Positions 10,606 through 19,246 are shown, counted from the stretch's first letter. The stretch is DNA of 64,000 nt from Gordonia alkanivorans NBRC 16433 (GCF_000225505.1 NZ_BACI01000053.1:1-64000); one strand, 5' to 3'. A program made the numbers and translations. Notes: generated by a model not told the origin, from the letters alone.

Positions 10606-11330
10606 GAAGACGCGGCAGTCTCGGGCTTACGGAGATACAGGGCCACGGACTTGCCGATCATCGGGTTGAGCACCTGCTCACCCACACGGGTCAGCCACGG
10701 CTTGCTCATCATGTCCCAGACGAGCAGCTGATGATATCCCTTGACCAGCAGGTTGTCGTTGTTCTCCACGCCGACAGCACATTTCAGCCACCAGTACGGA
10801 GCGTGAAGGGCGTGTGCGTGATCGATGCCGGTGACCTCGAGGCCCGCCTTGCGCAGCTTGTCGGCCAGTTCCGAGGCCTTGTAGATACGGACGTGTCCGC
10901 CCTCGACCTCGTGGTATTCGTCCGAAAGGGCCCAGCAGACCTTCTCCGGCCAGTACCGCGGCACCGTCACGGCGGCCACGCCACCGGGCTTGAGGACGCG
11001 GACCATCTCGCTGATCGCACCCTCGTCCGTCGGGATGTGCTCAAGGATCTCGGACATGAGGACCACGTCGAAGCTGTTGTCCGCGTAAGGAAGACGCAGC
11101 GCATCTCCGACCTCGGCGCGCGCCTTGGCCGAGGCGGGCACATGCCCTTCGGCCGTCATGGCGTCGAACATCTCCGCGACGTCGGCCATGTCACTCTCCG
11201 ACATGTCGAAGGCGATGACATCCGCTCCCCGACGGAACATCTCGAAAGAGTGTCGTCCCTGACCCGCCCCGATGTCGATCGCCTTGGTGCCCGGGCCCAC
11301 GCCCAGACGGTCGAAATCAACTGTCAGCAC
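10602..11330 (-). CDS. Class I SAM-dependent methyltransferase
   Basis: A 242-residue enzyme with a canonical Methyltransf_11 core: motif I DIGAGQGRHS near residue 20, acidic motif II VIAFDMS, and motif IV region FDVVLMSEILEHI. The C-terminal segment with WWLKCAVGVENND is characteristic of a subfamily found beside GT4 enzymes. Start is the GTG at 11330 with AAGGGA upstream; it overlaps the glycosyltransferase end by 14 bp, and the longer open frame upstream is shadow. Middle of the fprB-like, GT, methyltransferase, toroid operon; probably modifies the product of the glycosyltransferase. Acceptor unknown. Confidence 0.8.
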   Translation of the reverse strand: MLTVDFDRLGVGPGTKAIDIGAGQGRHSFEMFRRGADVIAFDMSESDMADVAEMFDAMTAEGHVPASAKARAEVGDALRLPYADNSFDVVLMSEILEHIPTDEGAISEMVRVLKPGGVAAVTVPRYWPEKVCWALSDEYHEVEGGHVRIYKASELADKLRKAGLEVTGIDHAHALHAPYWWLKCAVGVENNDNLLVKGYHQLLVWDMMSKPWLTRVGEQVLNPMIGKSVALYLRKPETAASS

Positions 11331-12594
11331 TCGATGTCCCTTCTGTTGCTCGCCGGTGTCCGGCGAGCACGGTTTCGTAGTGGGCCGCAGTCTTCGCGGC
11401 CACCGCCGCCCAGCTGTAGTTCTCCTCGGCGCGGCGGCGTCCTCCCGAGCCCAGACGCGCACGCAGTTCGGCGTCGTCGAACAGTCGTCCGATCGCCTGT
11501 GCGAGGCGCCCGGAATCCCGCGGCGGCACCAGCAACGCGGCCTCTTCACTCGTGCCGACGACTTCCGGGATCGCACCGGCGCGAGTGGCCACGAGCGGTG
11601 TCCCACAGCTCATCGCCTCGACGGCCGGCAACGAGAAGCCCTCGTACAGCGACGGAACGCAGGCAACCTCGGCCGAGGCCAGGAGCTCCGCGATCTCGGC
11701 GTCCTCGAGCCCCGAGACCACCGACACCCGGTCGGCGATCGCGAGATCCTCGATCATCTTGGCAGACGGCCCATTAGGGTCCAACTTGGACACCAGTACC
11801 AGTTTGACGTCGTCACGCTCGGCAGCGAGCTTCGCAACCGCCTCCAGAAGGTACGACACACCCTTGAGCGGCGCGTCGGCGCTGGCGACACAGACGATCC
11901 GGCCCGGGACGCGGTCGGCACCGGGCGTGAAGATCTCGGTGTCGACGCCGAGCGGGATCGTGGTGATGCGGCCCGACGGGATGTCGAACGCCTTGCGGAT
12001 GTCGACCTCGCTGCTGCGAGAAACGGTGAGCAGCTCCGGGATCCGGCGCGAGACGCGTCCCTGCATACGCAGGAAGGAGTGCCAGCGCCACGCGGTGATC
12101 TTGCGCCAGCCCTTGGCCGCCTTGACCGCGAGGGTGCGGTCACGCGTGATCGGGTGGTGGATCGTCGCGATGAGCGGGAAGCCCGCCTTCTGGATCTCGA
12201 GCAGTCCGTACCCGAGGCACTGGTTGTCGTGCACGATGTCGAAGTCGTCGCGCCGTTCCTTCAGCAGCCGGGCGACCCGCAGGCTGAAGGTGAGCGGCTC
12301 GCCGAAGCTCGCCGTCCACATCGATCCGACCTCGAGCATGTCGATCCAGTCGCGGTACTCGCTCAGCTTCGGCGTACGGAACGGGTCCGGCTCGTCGTAG
12401 AGCCCGAGGCTGGGCACCTTGGTGATCGTGACGCCGGCGTCGATCGCCGACTGGTCGAGCTCCGGATACGGCTGTCCCGAGAAGATCTCGACGCTGTGCC
12501 CGAGCAGCGCGAGCTCGCGGGAGAGGTGACGGACGTAGACGCCCTGCCCACCGCAATGAGGTTTGCTGCGGTAGGACAGCAGTGCAACCCGCAC
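11317..12594 (-). CDS. Glycosyltransferase family 4 (GT-B)
   Basis: A 425-residue GT-B enzyme. N-terminal acceptor domain has the loop KPHCGGQGVYVRHLSREL. The C-terminal donor domain has the family signature VPSLYEGFSLPAVEAMSCGTPLVAT, including the E-x7-E pattern, and SADAPLKGVSYLLEA. No membrane segment. The GTG at 12594 starts two bases after the stop of the FprB-like gene and gives the expected N-terminus VRVALLSYRS; the longer frame is shadow. GT4 enzymes transfer activated sugars to lipids, sugars or small molecules; no acceptor can be named. Tight spacing to both neighbours indicates a single operon. Confidence 0.85.
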   Translation of the reverse strand: MRVALLSYRSKPHCGGQGVYVRHLSRELALLGHSVEIFSGQPYPELDQSAIDAGVTITKVPSLGLYDEPDPFRTPKLSEYRDWIDMLEVGSMWTASFGEPLTFSLRVARLLKERRDDFDIVHDNQCLGYGLLEIQKAGFPLIATIHHPITRDRTLAVKAAKGWRKITAWRWHSFLRMQGRVSRRIPELLTVSRSSEVDIRKAFDIPSGRITTIPLGVDTEIFTPGADRVPGRIVCVASADAPLKGVSYLLEAVAKLAAERDDVKLVLVSKLDPNGPSAKMIEDLAIADRVSVVSGLEDAEIAELLASAEVACVPSLYEGFSLPAVEAMSCGTPLVATRAGAIPEVVGTSEEAALLVPPRDSGRLAQAIGRLFDDAELRARLGSGGRRRAEENYSWAAVAAKTAAHYETVLAGHRRATEGTSSADS

Positions 12595-12596
12595 GG

Positions 12597-14285
12597 TTAC
12601 TGCGCTCCGGCGGCGGCCGCCGCCTCGAACTCGGAGATGCTGACGAACTTCGCCCGTGCACGGCCGGCGGCCTTGCCCGCGGACTTCTCCGCTGCGTCGA
12701 TGGCCTTCCATCCCGCGAGGTCGATGCGGTTGGCACCGCGGTCGGCGCACAGTGCGGCGACATCGTCACGCGGGGTCGACGGATCGCCGATGGCGCCGGC
12801 GACGAAGTCGTCGATCACGGCACGTGCCGTCTCCTGACCGCACAGACGATTCATGCCGATGCCACCTGTCGCTCCGCGTTTGATCCAGCCGGTGACGTAC
12901 AGCCCCGGCATCACGTCGCCCTCGGTCGCGGCCTGCACGCGTCCCCCGGCGTTCGGGACGACGCCGCGCCCCTCGTCGAAGGGGAGGTCGGTGACCGGGA
13001 CGCCGCGGTATCCGATGGCCCGCAGAAGGAGGCCGGTCTCGAGGTCGAATCGCTCGTCGGTGGCCTTCACGGCCACGCGGCCGGCGGCGTCGGCGTCGGC
13101 TTCGGTGTAGGCGTTGCGCACGCACGTCAGCGTAGTCACTTCGCCGTCACCGGCAATTCCGGCGGGAGATGCCAGGAAACGGAAGACGATGCGCTTGTTG
13201 CCCGGTGTCTGCGGACGTTCGGCGAACTCGCGGGCCAGCCGGATCTTGGTGGCGATCGTCGAGTCGAGCGTGTCATCGGCCAGGGCAGCCTCGGAACCCT
13301 CGTCGAGGACCAGATCCTCGGGATCGATGACCACGTCGACGCCCTCGACGTCGCCGAGAGCGAGGAACTCGCTGTTGGTGTAGGCCGCCTGGGCGACGCC
13401 GCGGCGGCCGAGCAGCACGACTTCGGTGATGTTCGATTCGCGCAGCTTCGCCAGGGCGTGGTCGGCGATGTCGGTCTTGGCCAGTTCGTCGGGGTCGGTG
13501 ACGAGGATGCGCGCCACGTCGAGCGCGACGTTGCCGTTGCCGACGACGACAGCCCGTTCCGAGGACAGGTCGACGTCGAGGTCGGCGAAGTCCGGGTGGC
13601 CGTTGTACCAGGCGACGAACTGGGTGGCCGCGACGGAGTTGCGCAGGTCCTCACCCTCGATGTTCAGCCGCTTGTCGGTCGCGGCGCCCACCGCGTAGAT
13701 GACCGCGTGGTAGCGGGCGACGAGCTCGTCGTGGCTGATGTGCTTGCCGACCTCGACATTGAGGTAATAGTCGAAGTTCTTCTTGGCGGCGACCGACGCG
13801 AAGGTCTTCTCGACCCCCTTCGTGGCGGCGTGGTCCGGGGCGACGCCCGCGCGGACCAGGCCGTAGGGCGTGGGCAGACGGTCGAACATGTCGACCTTGA
13901 TGGCCGGTTTGCGGACGAGTTCCTCGGCGGCGTAGAAGGCGGCCGGACCGGCACCGACGATCGCGACGTGCAGCTCCCGGTCGGGCAACTGCGGCGCCTT
14001 GCGTGGCGGGACGAGCCCGCCCTCGACGTCGTGGTCCTTGTAGTAGTCCGCGTTGATCTGCAGGTACGGCTCGTCGCGCTCGGTGAGCTGATCGTCGGGA
14101 ACGATCGCCTCGACCGGGCACTCGTCGATGCACGCTCCGCAGTCGATACAGGTCTCCGGGTCGATGTACAGAGCCTCGGCAGTCAAGAACTCCGGCTCGT
14201 CGGGCGTCGGGTGGATGCAGTTCACCGGACACACGCTCACGCAACTCGCGTCGTTGCAACATGGACGGGTAATCACATGCGCCAT
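12597..14285 (-). CDS. fprB: Ferredoxin-fused NADPH-ferredoxin reductase (FprB-like)
   Basis: A 562-residue two-part protein. Residues 1-100 are a 7Fe-type ferredoxin: cysteines in CCNDASCVSVCPVNCIHP and CIDCGACIDECP. Residues ~105-560 are an adrenodoxin-reductase-like FNR with FAD loop GAGPAAFYAAE, NADPH loop GNGNVALDVAR, LLGRRG and the C-terminal GWIKRGATGGIG. Architecture and length match mycobacterial FprB. It moves electrons from NADPH to ferredoxin-dependent enzymes such as P450s, oxygenases or desaturases. ATG with GGAGAA upstream. It heads the operon with GT4, methyltransferase and toroid protein; a KstR-like palindrome lies 27 bp upstream. Confidence 0.85.
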   Translation of the reverse strand: MAHVITRPCCNDASCVSVCPVNCIHPTPDEPEFLTAEALYIDPETCIDCGACIDECPVEAIVPDDQLTERDEPYLQINADYYKDHDVEGGLVPPRKAPQLPDRELHVAIVGAGPAAFYAAEELVRKPAIKVDMFDRLPTPYGLVRAGVAPDHAATKGVEKTFASVAAKKNFDYYLNVEVGKHISHDELVARYHAVIYAVGAATDKRLNIEGEDLRNSVAATQFVAWYNGHPDFADLDVDLSSERAVVVGNGNVALDVARILVTDPDELAKTDIADHALAKLRESNITEVVLLGRRGVAQAAYTNSEFLALGDVEGVDVVIDPEDLVLDEGSEAALADDTLDSTIATKIRLAREFAERPQTPGNKRIVFRFLASPAGIAGDGEVTTLTCVRNAYTEADADAAGRVAVKATDERFDLETGLLLRAIGYRGVPVTDLPFDEGRGVVPNAGGRVQAATEGDVMPGLYVTGWIKRGATGGIGMNRLCGQETARAVIDDFVAGAIGDPSTPRDDVAALCADRGANRIDLAGWKAIDAAEKSAGKAAGRARAKFVSISEFEAAAAAGAQ

Positions 14286-14311
14286 CTGCTGTTTCTCCGT
14301 AGTTCCACACG

Positions 14312-14325
14312 TAGAACGTGTTCTA
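14312..14325. promoter_or_regulatory. KstR-like operator
   Basis: TAGAACGTGTTCTA is a perfect palindrome and fits TnnAACnnGTTnnA, the published consensus of the sterol-catabolism repressor KstR in mycobacteria and rhodococci. It sits in the divergent region between the FprB-like gene (start 14285) and the thioesterase gene (start 14386), so it could control both. Other TetR or FadR proteins with similar sites cannot be excluded. Confidence 0.6.
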
Positions 14326-14385
14326 GTTTCAGCCTTGACTGTATCTTATCTGCAAAGATACCTGCGACCCATCGAAGGGACTCGA

Positions 14386-15219
14386 GTGAGCCAGGTTACG
14401 TCAGGCGAGAGAGCGGGACCACTACCCGACCGCAAGGAGGGTGCCCGGTTCTACCAGGCGGGATACCGGGTCCGGACCGGTGATGTCGACCAGGACATGC
14501 GGGTACGGCTCGACGCCGTCGCGCGATACCTGCAGGACGTCGCCAACGACAATCTCGAGGCCACCGAGTTCGGCAGGACCGAGCCCTTCTGGATCGTCCG
14601 GCGCACCATCATCGACGTCATCCGGCCGATCACCTGGCCGGCGACGGTGACCGCCCAGCGCTGGTGCGGCGCGCTGTCGACCCGCTGGACCAACATGCGG
14701 GTGCGGCTCACCTCCGAGCACGAGACCAACCGGTTCAATCCCGACGACCGCCCCGCCGGCCTCATCGAGACCGAGGCGTTCTGGATCAACGTCAACGACA
14801 AGGGCGTGCCGTCACGGCTGTCCGACCAGGCCTTCGAGATGTTGTCGTCGATGACCGACGAGCACCGTCTGCGATGGAAGTCGATGAACCCCGAGAAGGC
14901 CCCGGCCGCCGAGGACATCCCCTTCCCCGACCGTGAGCACGTCCTGCGGATCACCGACTTCGACCCCTTCAAGCACCTCAACAACGCCGCCTACCTCGAG
15001 GCCATCGAGGACGAGCTGGTCGAGCACCCCGATCTCGTCGACATGCCGCACCGCGTCGTCATCGAGTACCTGCGGCCGATCGTGCCGGGGACGCGCCTCA
15101 CCCTGCGTCGTGTCCGCGAGGGCGACCAGCTGACCGTGTGGCTGATGATGCCCGGTACCGGCGACGAGCTCGTCGTTGCGGCGAGCGTGGCGGTGGGTCC
15201 GCTACCCACCAATCGGTAG
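14386..15219 (+). CDS. Acyl-ACP thioesterase family protein (double hot dog)
   Basis: A 277-residue protein with the two hot-dog halves of the FatA/acyl-ACP thioesterase family. First half: GDVDQDMRVRLDAVARYLQDVANDN and a FWIVRRT strand. Second half: DFDPFKHLNNAAYLEAIEDEL, the typical D-x-N/H-x-N-N acyl-thioester helix region. Predicted reaction is hydrolysis of acyl-ACP or acyl-CoA. Start is the GTG at 14386 with GAAGGGA just upstream; longer frames overlap the divergent promoter. Its stop codon lies inside a long hairpin. Shares its promoter region with the FprB-like operon. Confidence 0.82.
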   Translation: MSQVTSGERAGPLPDRKEGARFYQAGYRVRTGDVDQDMRVRLDAVARYLQDVANDNLEATEFGRTEPFWIVRRTIIDVIRPITWPATVTAQRWCGALSTRWTNMRVRLTSEHETNRFNPDDRPAGLIETEAFWINVNDKGVPSRLSDQAFEMLSSMTDEHRLRWKSMNPEKAPAAEDIPFPDREHVLRITDFDPFKHLNNAAYLEAIEDELVEHPDLVDMPHRVVIEYLRPIVPGTRLTLRRVREGDQLTVWLMMPGTGDELVVAASVAVGPLPTNR

Positions 15220-15252
15220 AAGAAACGCGTGCATAGCACGCATTTCTTCTAC
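15216..15252. terminator. Bidirectional hairpin between convergent genes
   Basis: 17-bp arms (GTAGAAGAAACGCGTGC and its complement, one mismatch) around the loop ATA. The TAG stop of the thioesterase gene is part of the left arm. The DUF3558 gene on the other strand ends at 15265, so one hairpin serves both directions. Confidence 0.75.
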
Positions 15253-15264
15253 GAAATCCCGGGG

Positions 15265-15816
15265 CTACTGACCGCCCTGGAGCAACAGCTCCATCAGCTT
15301 GATCGGCGCCTCGCACGGGTCGCCCGCGGGCGCGCTGCGGGGTTCGACGAACCAGGTGAAGATCCCGCGACTCGGAGCCCTCGCGGTGACTCCGCAGACT
15401 CCGGGTCGGTCGGGGCTGCGCTGGGTGAAGGCGGACTGGCTGGCGACCTTGATGTTCTCGGTCTGGAAGCCGAGCTTTTTGGCCGTCTCCTTCTCGAGGT
15501 TGACGTTGCCCCACTCGAACCAGTTGAACGTCACGCTGACGACGTCGGTGGCACCGGACACCAGCCACCGGCAGATGGCACCGCTGAAGGACCGTTCGGC
15601 GAACCCACCGCCGGCCACCACGTCGGCGATCATCGCGTCGGGTAGCACGTCGCACTCGAGGAGCAGTTTGTCGAATTGATCGGTGTCGATGTCGCTGCTG
15701 CCGGACTGTCCGGCGGCGCCCACCGGCACCGGCTCACCGTCGACCGTGCGCGCGCAACCGACGAGTGCGGTCAGGCCGAGGAGGAGCGCGACGAGGACTG
15801 CGAGTGACCGCCTCAT
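15265..15816 (-). CDS. DUF3558 lipoprotein
   Basis: A 183-residue predicted lipoprotein. Signal peptide MRRSLAVLVALLLGLTALVGC with lipobox LVGC. The mature part has the DUF3558 pattern: a Cys in LLECDVL, CRW, then FNWFEWGN, and late cysteines in GVCGV and DPCEAP. DUF3558 proteins are surface lipoproteins of mycobacteria and relatives without a defined biochemical role. The ATG overlaps the stop of the upstream S4/DUF3558 fusion gene (ATGA). The pair looks like a tandem duplication that has diverged. Confidence 0.85.
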   Translation of the reverse strand: MRRSLAVLVALLLGLTALVGCARTVDGEPVPVGAAGQSGSSDIDTDQFDKLLLECDVLPDAMIADVVAGGGFAERSFSGAICRWLVSGATDVVSVTFNWFEWGNVNLEKETAKKLGFQTENIKVASQSAFTQRSPDRPGVCGVTARAPSRGIFTWFVEPRSAPAGDPCEAPIKLMELLLQGGQ

Positions 15817-16697
15817 GAGGCACGCTCGATGGACAGCTTCGCCAACTCCCGTGCGGCGTCGCAGATCTGCTCGATGGGCCGCGCCTCGACCGCGTCGCCC
15901 CGGATCGACCACTCGAAGAAGTCGGCGCCGAATCCCATACCGACCTCACAGATCTGGCCTGACTGGGTATAGCCGATGAACCCCTGGTGACCGTCGATCT
16001 CGAGTTTGTTGGTCACGTCGCGCGACAGCTTCACGTTGGCCTCTTCGCGGCCGATCGGCGAACCGCGGTACCAGTTGAACGAGGCGACGGCCCCTGTCCG
16101 CGAGCCGGTGGTGTCCCATTCGCACACCGACGTGTTGTTGACGGTCTCGGTGAGTCCGCCGAAGCCGGTGATGCGGGTGACCTCTTCCAGCGTCACGCCG
16201 CCGCATTTGCCGAAGAACGGCCCGGAACCGGCCTGCGCGGGCGCCTCGGGGGTGTTCGGCCTGTTCGGGTCGGACGGCTCGTCGTCCGAACAACCACCGA
16301 CGAGCAGCACGACGACGGCGAGGACGGCGACGAGGAAGCTCGAGTCGCGGAGCCGATCGAGTTGTCGCCGTTCGCGTTTGGTGGGTCGGCCGGCACCGCG
16401 GTCACGACGCGGCTGACTCGCCAGGATCTCCCTGGGCGGCGGTGGCGGCGACCGGTCGATGAAGCACTCGGCGGCCATCGGCGCCGACACCCGCTTGTTG
16501 ATGGTCTTGGTGACCTCGACGATGCGTTCGCGCCCGTCGAGCCGGACGCGGACCTCGTCACCCGGAACCACCGGCTGGGCGGGCTTGGCCGTCACGCCGT
16601 TGACGCGGACATGGCCCCCACGGCATGCGGCACCCGCCGCGGATCGGGTCTTGGTCAGGCGGATGGCCCAGATGTAGGCATCGACGCGCGTGGACAT
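15813..16697 (-). CDS. In-frame fusion of S4 RNA-binding domain and DUF3558 lipoprotein
   Basis: A single open frame of 294 residues. Residues 1-118 form an Hsp15-like S4 protein (RVDAYIWAIRLTKTRSAA, GGHVRVNG, then a basic tail ending KRERRQLDRLR), normally a complete cytosolic protein of the 50S-rescue type. With no stop codon it continues into a lipoprotein signal (FLVAVLAVVVLLVGGC, Cys near 135) and a DUF3558 body with CGGVTLEEV, CEWDTT and FNWYRGS. No ATG and no well-placed GTG/TTG exists for a separate lipoprotein start before the hydrophobic segment. Real fusion, a lost stop/start junction or a sequencing indel are all possible. Start ATG at 16697. Confidence 0.7.
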   Translation of the reverse strand: MSTRVDAYIWAIRLTKTRSAAGAACRGGHVRVNGVTAKPAQPVVPGDEVRVRLDGRERIVEVTKTINKRVSAPMAAECFIDRSPPPPPREILASQPRRDRGAGRPTKRERRQLDRLRDSSFLVAVLAVVVLLVGGCSDDEPSDPNRPNTPEAPAQAGSGPFFGKCGGVTLEEVTRITGFGGLTETVNNTSVCEWDTTGSRTGAVASFNWYRGSPIGREEANVKLSRDVTNKLEIDGHQGFIGYTQSGQICEVGMGFGADFFEWSIRGDAVEARPIEQICDAARELAKLSIERAS

Positions 16698-16879
16698 GGT
16701 CAGTGACCCGGCCGCCCGGCCGTCCGGCCGTGGTGACGTCCCGAATCGTCGATCATGCGCCCACACTCCCTTCACCCGCATGTGCCCGCCGGCACCGCGC
16801 AGCGATGCGGTCGGGCTCATTGGCCACCACTGTAGCCGCGCGGATCGTCGAGTCGGGGTTCACCGCGCGGGCGTCGTGC

Positions 16880-17074
16880 TCACCGCTTGCGGGACAGCAG
16901 GTACACCCCGCCGCCGACGGCCAGGATGGCGAAGAGGATCGCCAGGAACGTCTGGTCGAGCACCAGCAGGACCACGAACACGGCGACGCCCGGTGACACC
17001 GCGACCAGGCTCATCACCGGATGCTGCCGGACGACCTCCGACACTGCTCTGCTTCTGTCGCGATCGATCGCCAT
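16880..17074 (-). CDS. Small membrane protein
   Basis: 64 residues: a charged N-terminal segment (MAIDRDRSRAVSEVVRQHP), then two hydrophobic stretches (SLVAVSPGVAVFVVLLVL and FLAILFAILAVGGGVYLL) and a basic SRKR end. I expect two transmembrane helices with both ends in the cytosol. The ATG at 17074 has an excellent AGGGAGG RBS 6 bases upstream, which supports expression; the much longer open frame above it runs antisense through the acidic-repeat region of the next gene. Function unknown. Confidence 0.7.
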   Translation of the reverse strand: MAIDRDRSRAVSEVVRQHPVMSLVAVSPGVAVFVVLLVLDQTFLAILFAILAVGGGVYLLSRKR

Positions 17075-17255
17075 CACGGCCTCCCTGGTCGGCTCCGCTT
17101 TTCGACCAGCGTAGTCATTTGTCGTCCGGGTCGGCCGGAGGTCGATCCGGCGACCGACCGTGAGCCCTGACTCCCCGGTCGGGGGCTGGAGAATGGTCGA
17201 CGCCCCGGCACGGATCGAGTCCAATGCCGGGGCGCCGGTCTGTGGGCGGCCGGTG

Positions 17256-19043
17256 TCAGGCCGCTTCGGCGCCGGAGCCGCTCGACGAGCCCGAGTCGCT
17301 GCCGGAACCACTGCCCGAGTCGGCGTCGCGGCCGGCGCCGGAGCTGCCGCTGCCGCTGTCCGAACCGGAGTCACCGGCCGAGCTGGAACCGCTGTCCGAG
17401 CCGGCGTCGCCGCCGGAGCTCGCGGAGTCCGAGCCGCCGTCCGAATCCGAGTCACCGTTGTCGGAGCCGTTGTCAGAGCCGTTGTCGGAGTCGTTGTCCG
17501 GGCCGGCGTCGGAATCCCCGGCGTCGGAGGCCTCAGGGGCGCGGTGCTTGCCTTCGTAGCCGTCATCGGCCGCCCGATGCTTGCCGACGTACTCGTCGAC
17601 GACGTCGCTGCCCGAGTCGTCAGATGCGATCTCGGGCGCCACGAGATCGGGGCCCACGAACTCTGCGGCTTCCGGCTCCGCGAAGGTCGACGCCGCGAAC
17701 GCGGTGGGAGCCGAGGCCGCGACCCGGGCGACGGCGTTCGACTGCGGGATCACCGCGCCGCCGGTCGTCGGGATGCCGAAGGGGAACTCATAGCTCGGAA
17801 TGTGGATGACCGGGACGATCTCGCCGGTGTCGAGCTGCCCGAAGGTGATGACCGGGAGGCCGAGGCGGTTCGGACGGTACTCGCCGTTCACCTCGACCAG
17901 CGGGCGGAACGTCACCTGGGAACCCAGCCAGTCGACGGTGATCGGCCCGGTGAAGCCGTAGTCACTGGTGAGGCGGAGGAAGTTGCCGCTGAACAGGTCG
18001 TAGTCGCCGCCGATGCTCAGGCGGGAGAAGTCCTTGGAGAGGGACATCCAGTCGCCGTCGAAGTCGATGCCGGAACCGCTCAGAATCGACGCCAGGATTC
18101 CCTGCAGCGCTTCCTGACCGGCGTCGCCGAGGACACCCGTCGGGTCTGACAGCAGCGCCGTCGGGTCGGTGAGCGCGAACTGCACCTCACCGTTGGGCTG
18201 CTGGTAACGGAAGTCGAAGGTGCCCAGCACATTCGCGCAGGCTCCGACGCCGTCGGCGTAGGCGCCGGTGAGGCCGCCGTAGCAGCCGACGCCCTTGATA
18301 CCGGGGATCTCGAGGATCTCCTTGCCCAGCACGGTGACCGGGAGGTCGCCGGTGTTCCAGGCATGAGCCATGCCGAGGAGCGCGAAGGACTTGGCCGTGC
18401 GGCCGTCACTCGCGCCCGCGGTCGCGATGCTGAGCGGGAGGTACGAGATGGCGGTCGCGTCGCCTTTGCGAAACGCCACCGCCAGCTGGAAACCGTTGCC
18501 GATGACCTTTGCCGAGCCCTCGGTGGCAGGGGCGTCGGCAAGCGTCGCCGGCAGGTTCACGCCGAGATTGCCGACGATCGTCCTCAGGATCGAACCGAAT
18601 GTGCCCGAGAAGATGTCGTCGTACACGTTCTTGAGGGGGTCGTAGACGCCGATGGGAACGATCTCGATCCGGTCGGGAAGCACGATGGCGATGCCGATCC
18701 CGCCGAAGTCGGTACTGGACTGCGAGCAGTCGGCGCCGCCGCGGGCGCCGTCGGAGACACAGGATTCGATGCGCCAGGCTTCGGCGATGTCCGCGAGCGC
18801 GCCGTTTCCGACACCGCTCACCAGCTCGCCGAGAGGATTCCCCTTGTTGAAGCTGTTCGACCAGTCTCGGAGGTCACTGATCGCGGACGCCTCCGCGGCC
18901 GCCGGCTCCATCGCCTGCCCGGCGCCGATCGCGGCCACCGTGGCGATCGCGGCCGCGCCCGCGACGACGCGGTGCTGACGCTTCTGCTTGCGGTCCGCGC
19001 GCCGCGCGACCTTCTCCGAACGCTGAGTTCGGTTCCGCCCCAT
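17256..19043 (-). CDS. Secreted protein with Ser/Asp/Gly-rich C-terminal tail
   Basis: About 595 residues. A very basic N-terminus (RRADRKQKRQHR) is followed by a hydrophobic stretch and a probable cleavage after AMEPAAAEA, giving a Sec-type signal. The body (~50-470) is Ala/Gly/Leu-rich with strand-like segments and two cysteine pairs (ESCVSD...ADCSQ and GCYGGL...ACANV) suggesting disulfides. The last ~120 residues are low-complexity Ser-Asp-Gly with SD, DNGSDN and GSGS repeats and two KHRA motifs (VGKHRAADD, EGKHRAPE). Start ATG 19043 chosen; a GTG at 19076 adds 11 residues. A surface adhesin-like or wall-spanning role is inference. Confidence 0.75.
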   Translation of the reverse strand: MGRNRTQRSEKVARRADRKQKRQHRVVAGAAAIATVAAIGAGQAMEPAAAEASAISDLRDWSNSFNKGNPLGELVSGVGNGALADIAEAWRIESCVSDGARGGADCSQSSTDFGGIGIAIVLPDRIEIVPIGVYDPLKNVYDDIFSGTFGSILRTIVGNLGVNLPATLADAPATEGSAKVIGNGFQLAVAFRKGDATAISYLPLSIATAGASDGRTAKSFALLGMAHAWNTGDLPVTVLGKEILEIPGIKGVGCYGGLTGAYADGVGACANVLGTFDFRYQQPNGEVQFALTDPTALLSDPTGVLGDAGQEALQGILASILSGSGIDFDGDWMSLSKDFSRLSIGGDYDLFSGNFLRLTSDYGFTGPITVDWLGSQVTFRPLVEVNGEYRPNRLGLPVITFGQLDTGEIVPVIHIPSYEFPFGIPTTGGAVIPQSNAVARVAASAPTAFAASTFAEPEAAEFVGPDLVAPEIASDDSGSDVVDEYVGKHRAADDGYEGKHRAPEASDAGDSDAGPDNDSDNGSDNGSDNGDSDSDGGSDSASSGGDAGSDSGSSSAGDSGSDSGSGSSGAGRDADSGSGSGSDSGSSSGSGAEAA

Positions 19044-19207
19044 GCTGGTCACTCGTCCAACTTTCTTTCTCCCCACCCCTTGCGCTGAGCAAGTTAAGCA
19101 TCGGAAATCGAAAATTGGTAGCCGAAACGAGGCCTGTCACAAAACCACCGGGTTGGACAAACGACCAGGTCGGACGTCGACAGTCATCGCGCGAGGCGCT
19201 CGGTTCC

Positions 19208-19246
19208 GTATGACATCGAGCCCGGTTTGCGGGTTCGATGTCATAC
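19208..19246. terminator. Hairpin of the GTATGAC-type repeat family
   Basis: 17-bp arms, GTATGACATCGAGCCCG and complement with one G:T position, around the loop GTTTG. It follows the allophanate hydrolase gene (stop at 19275, transcribed leftwards). Same design as the hairpins at 47963 and 48937. Confidence 0.6.

Noticed and set aside
16880..17566. Long minus-strand frame (228 codons) covering the small membrane protein
   Set aside because: The upper part is a Thr/Pro/Ala-rich shadow of the acidic-repeat region of the next gene; only the last 64 codons have an RBS and membrane segments.
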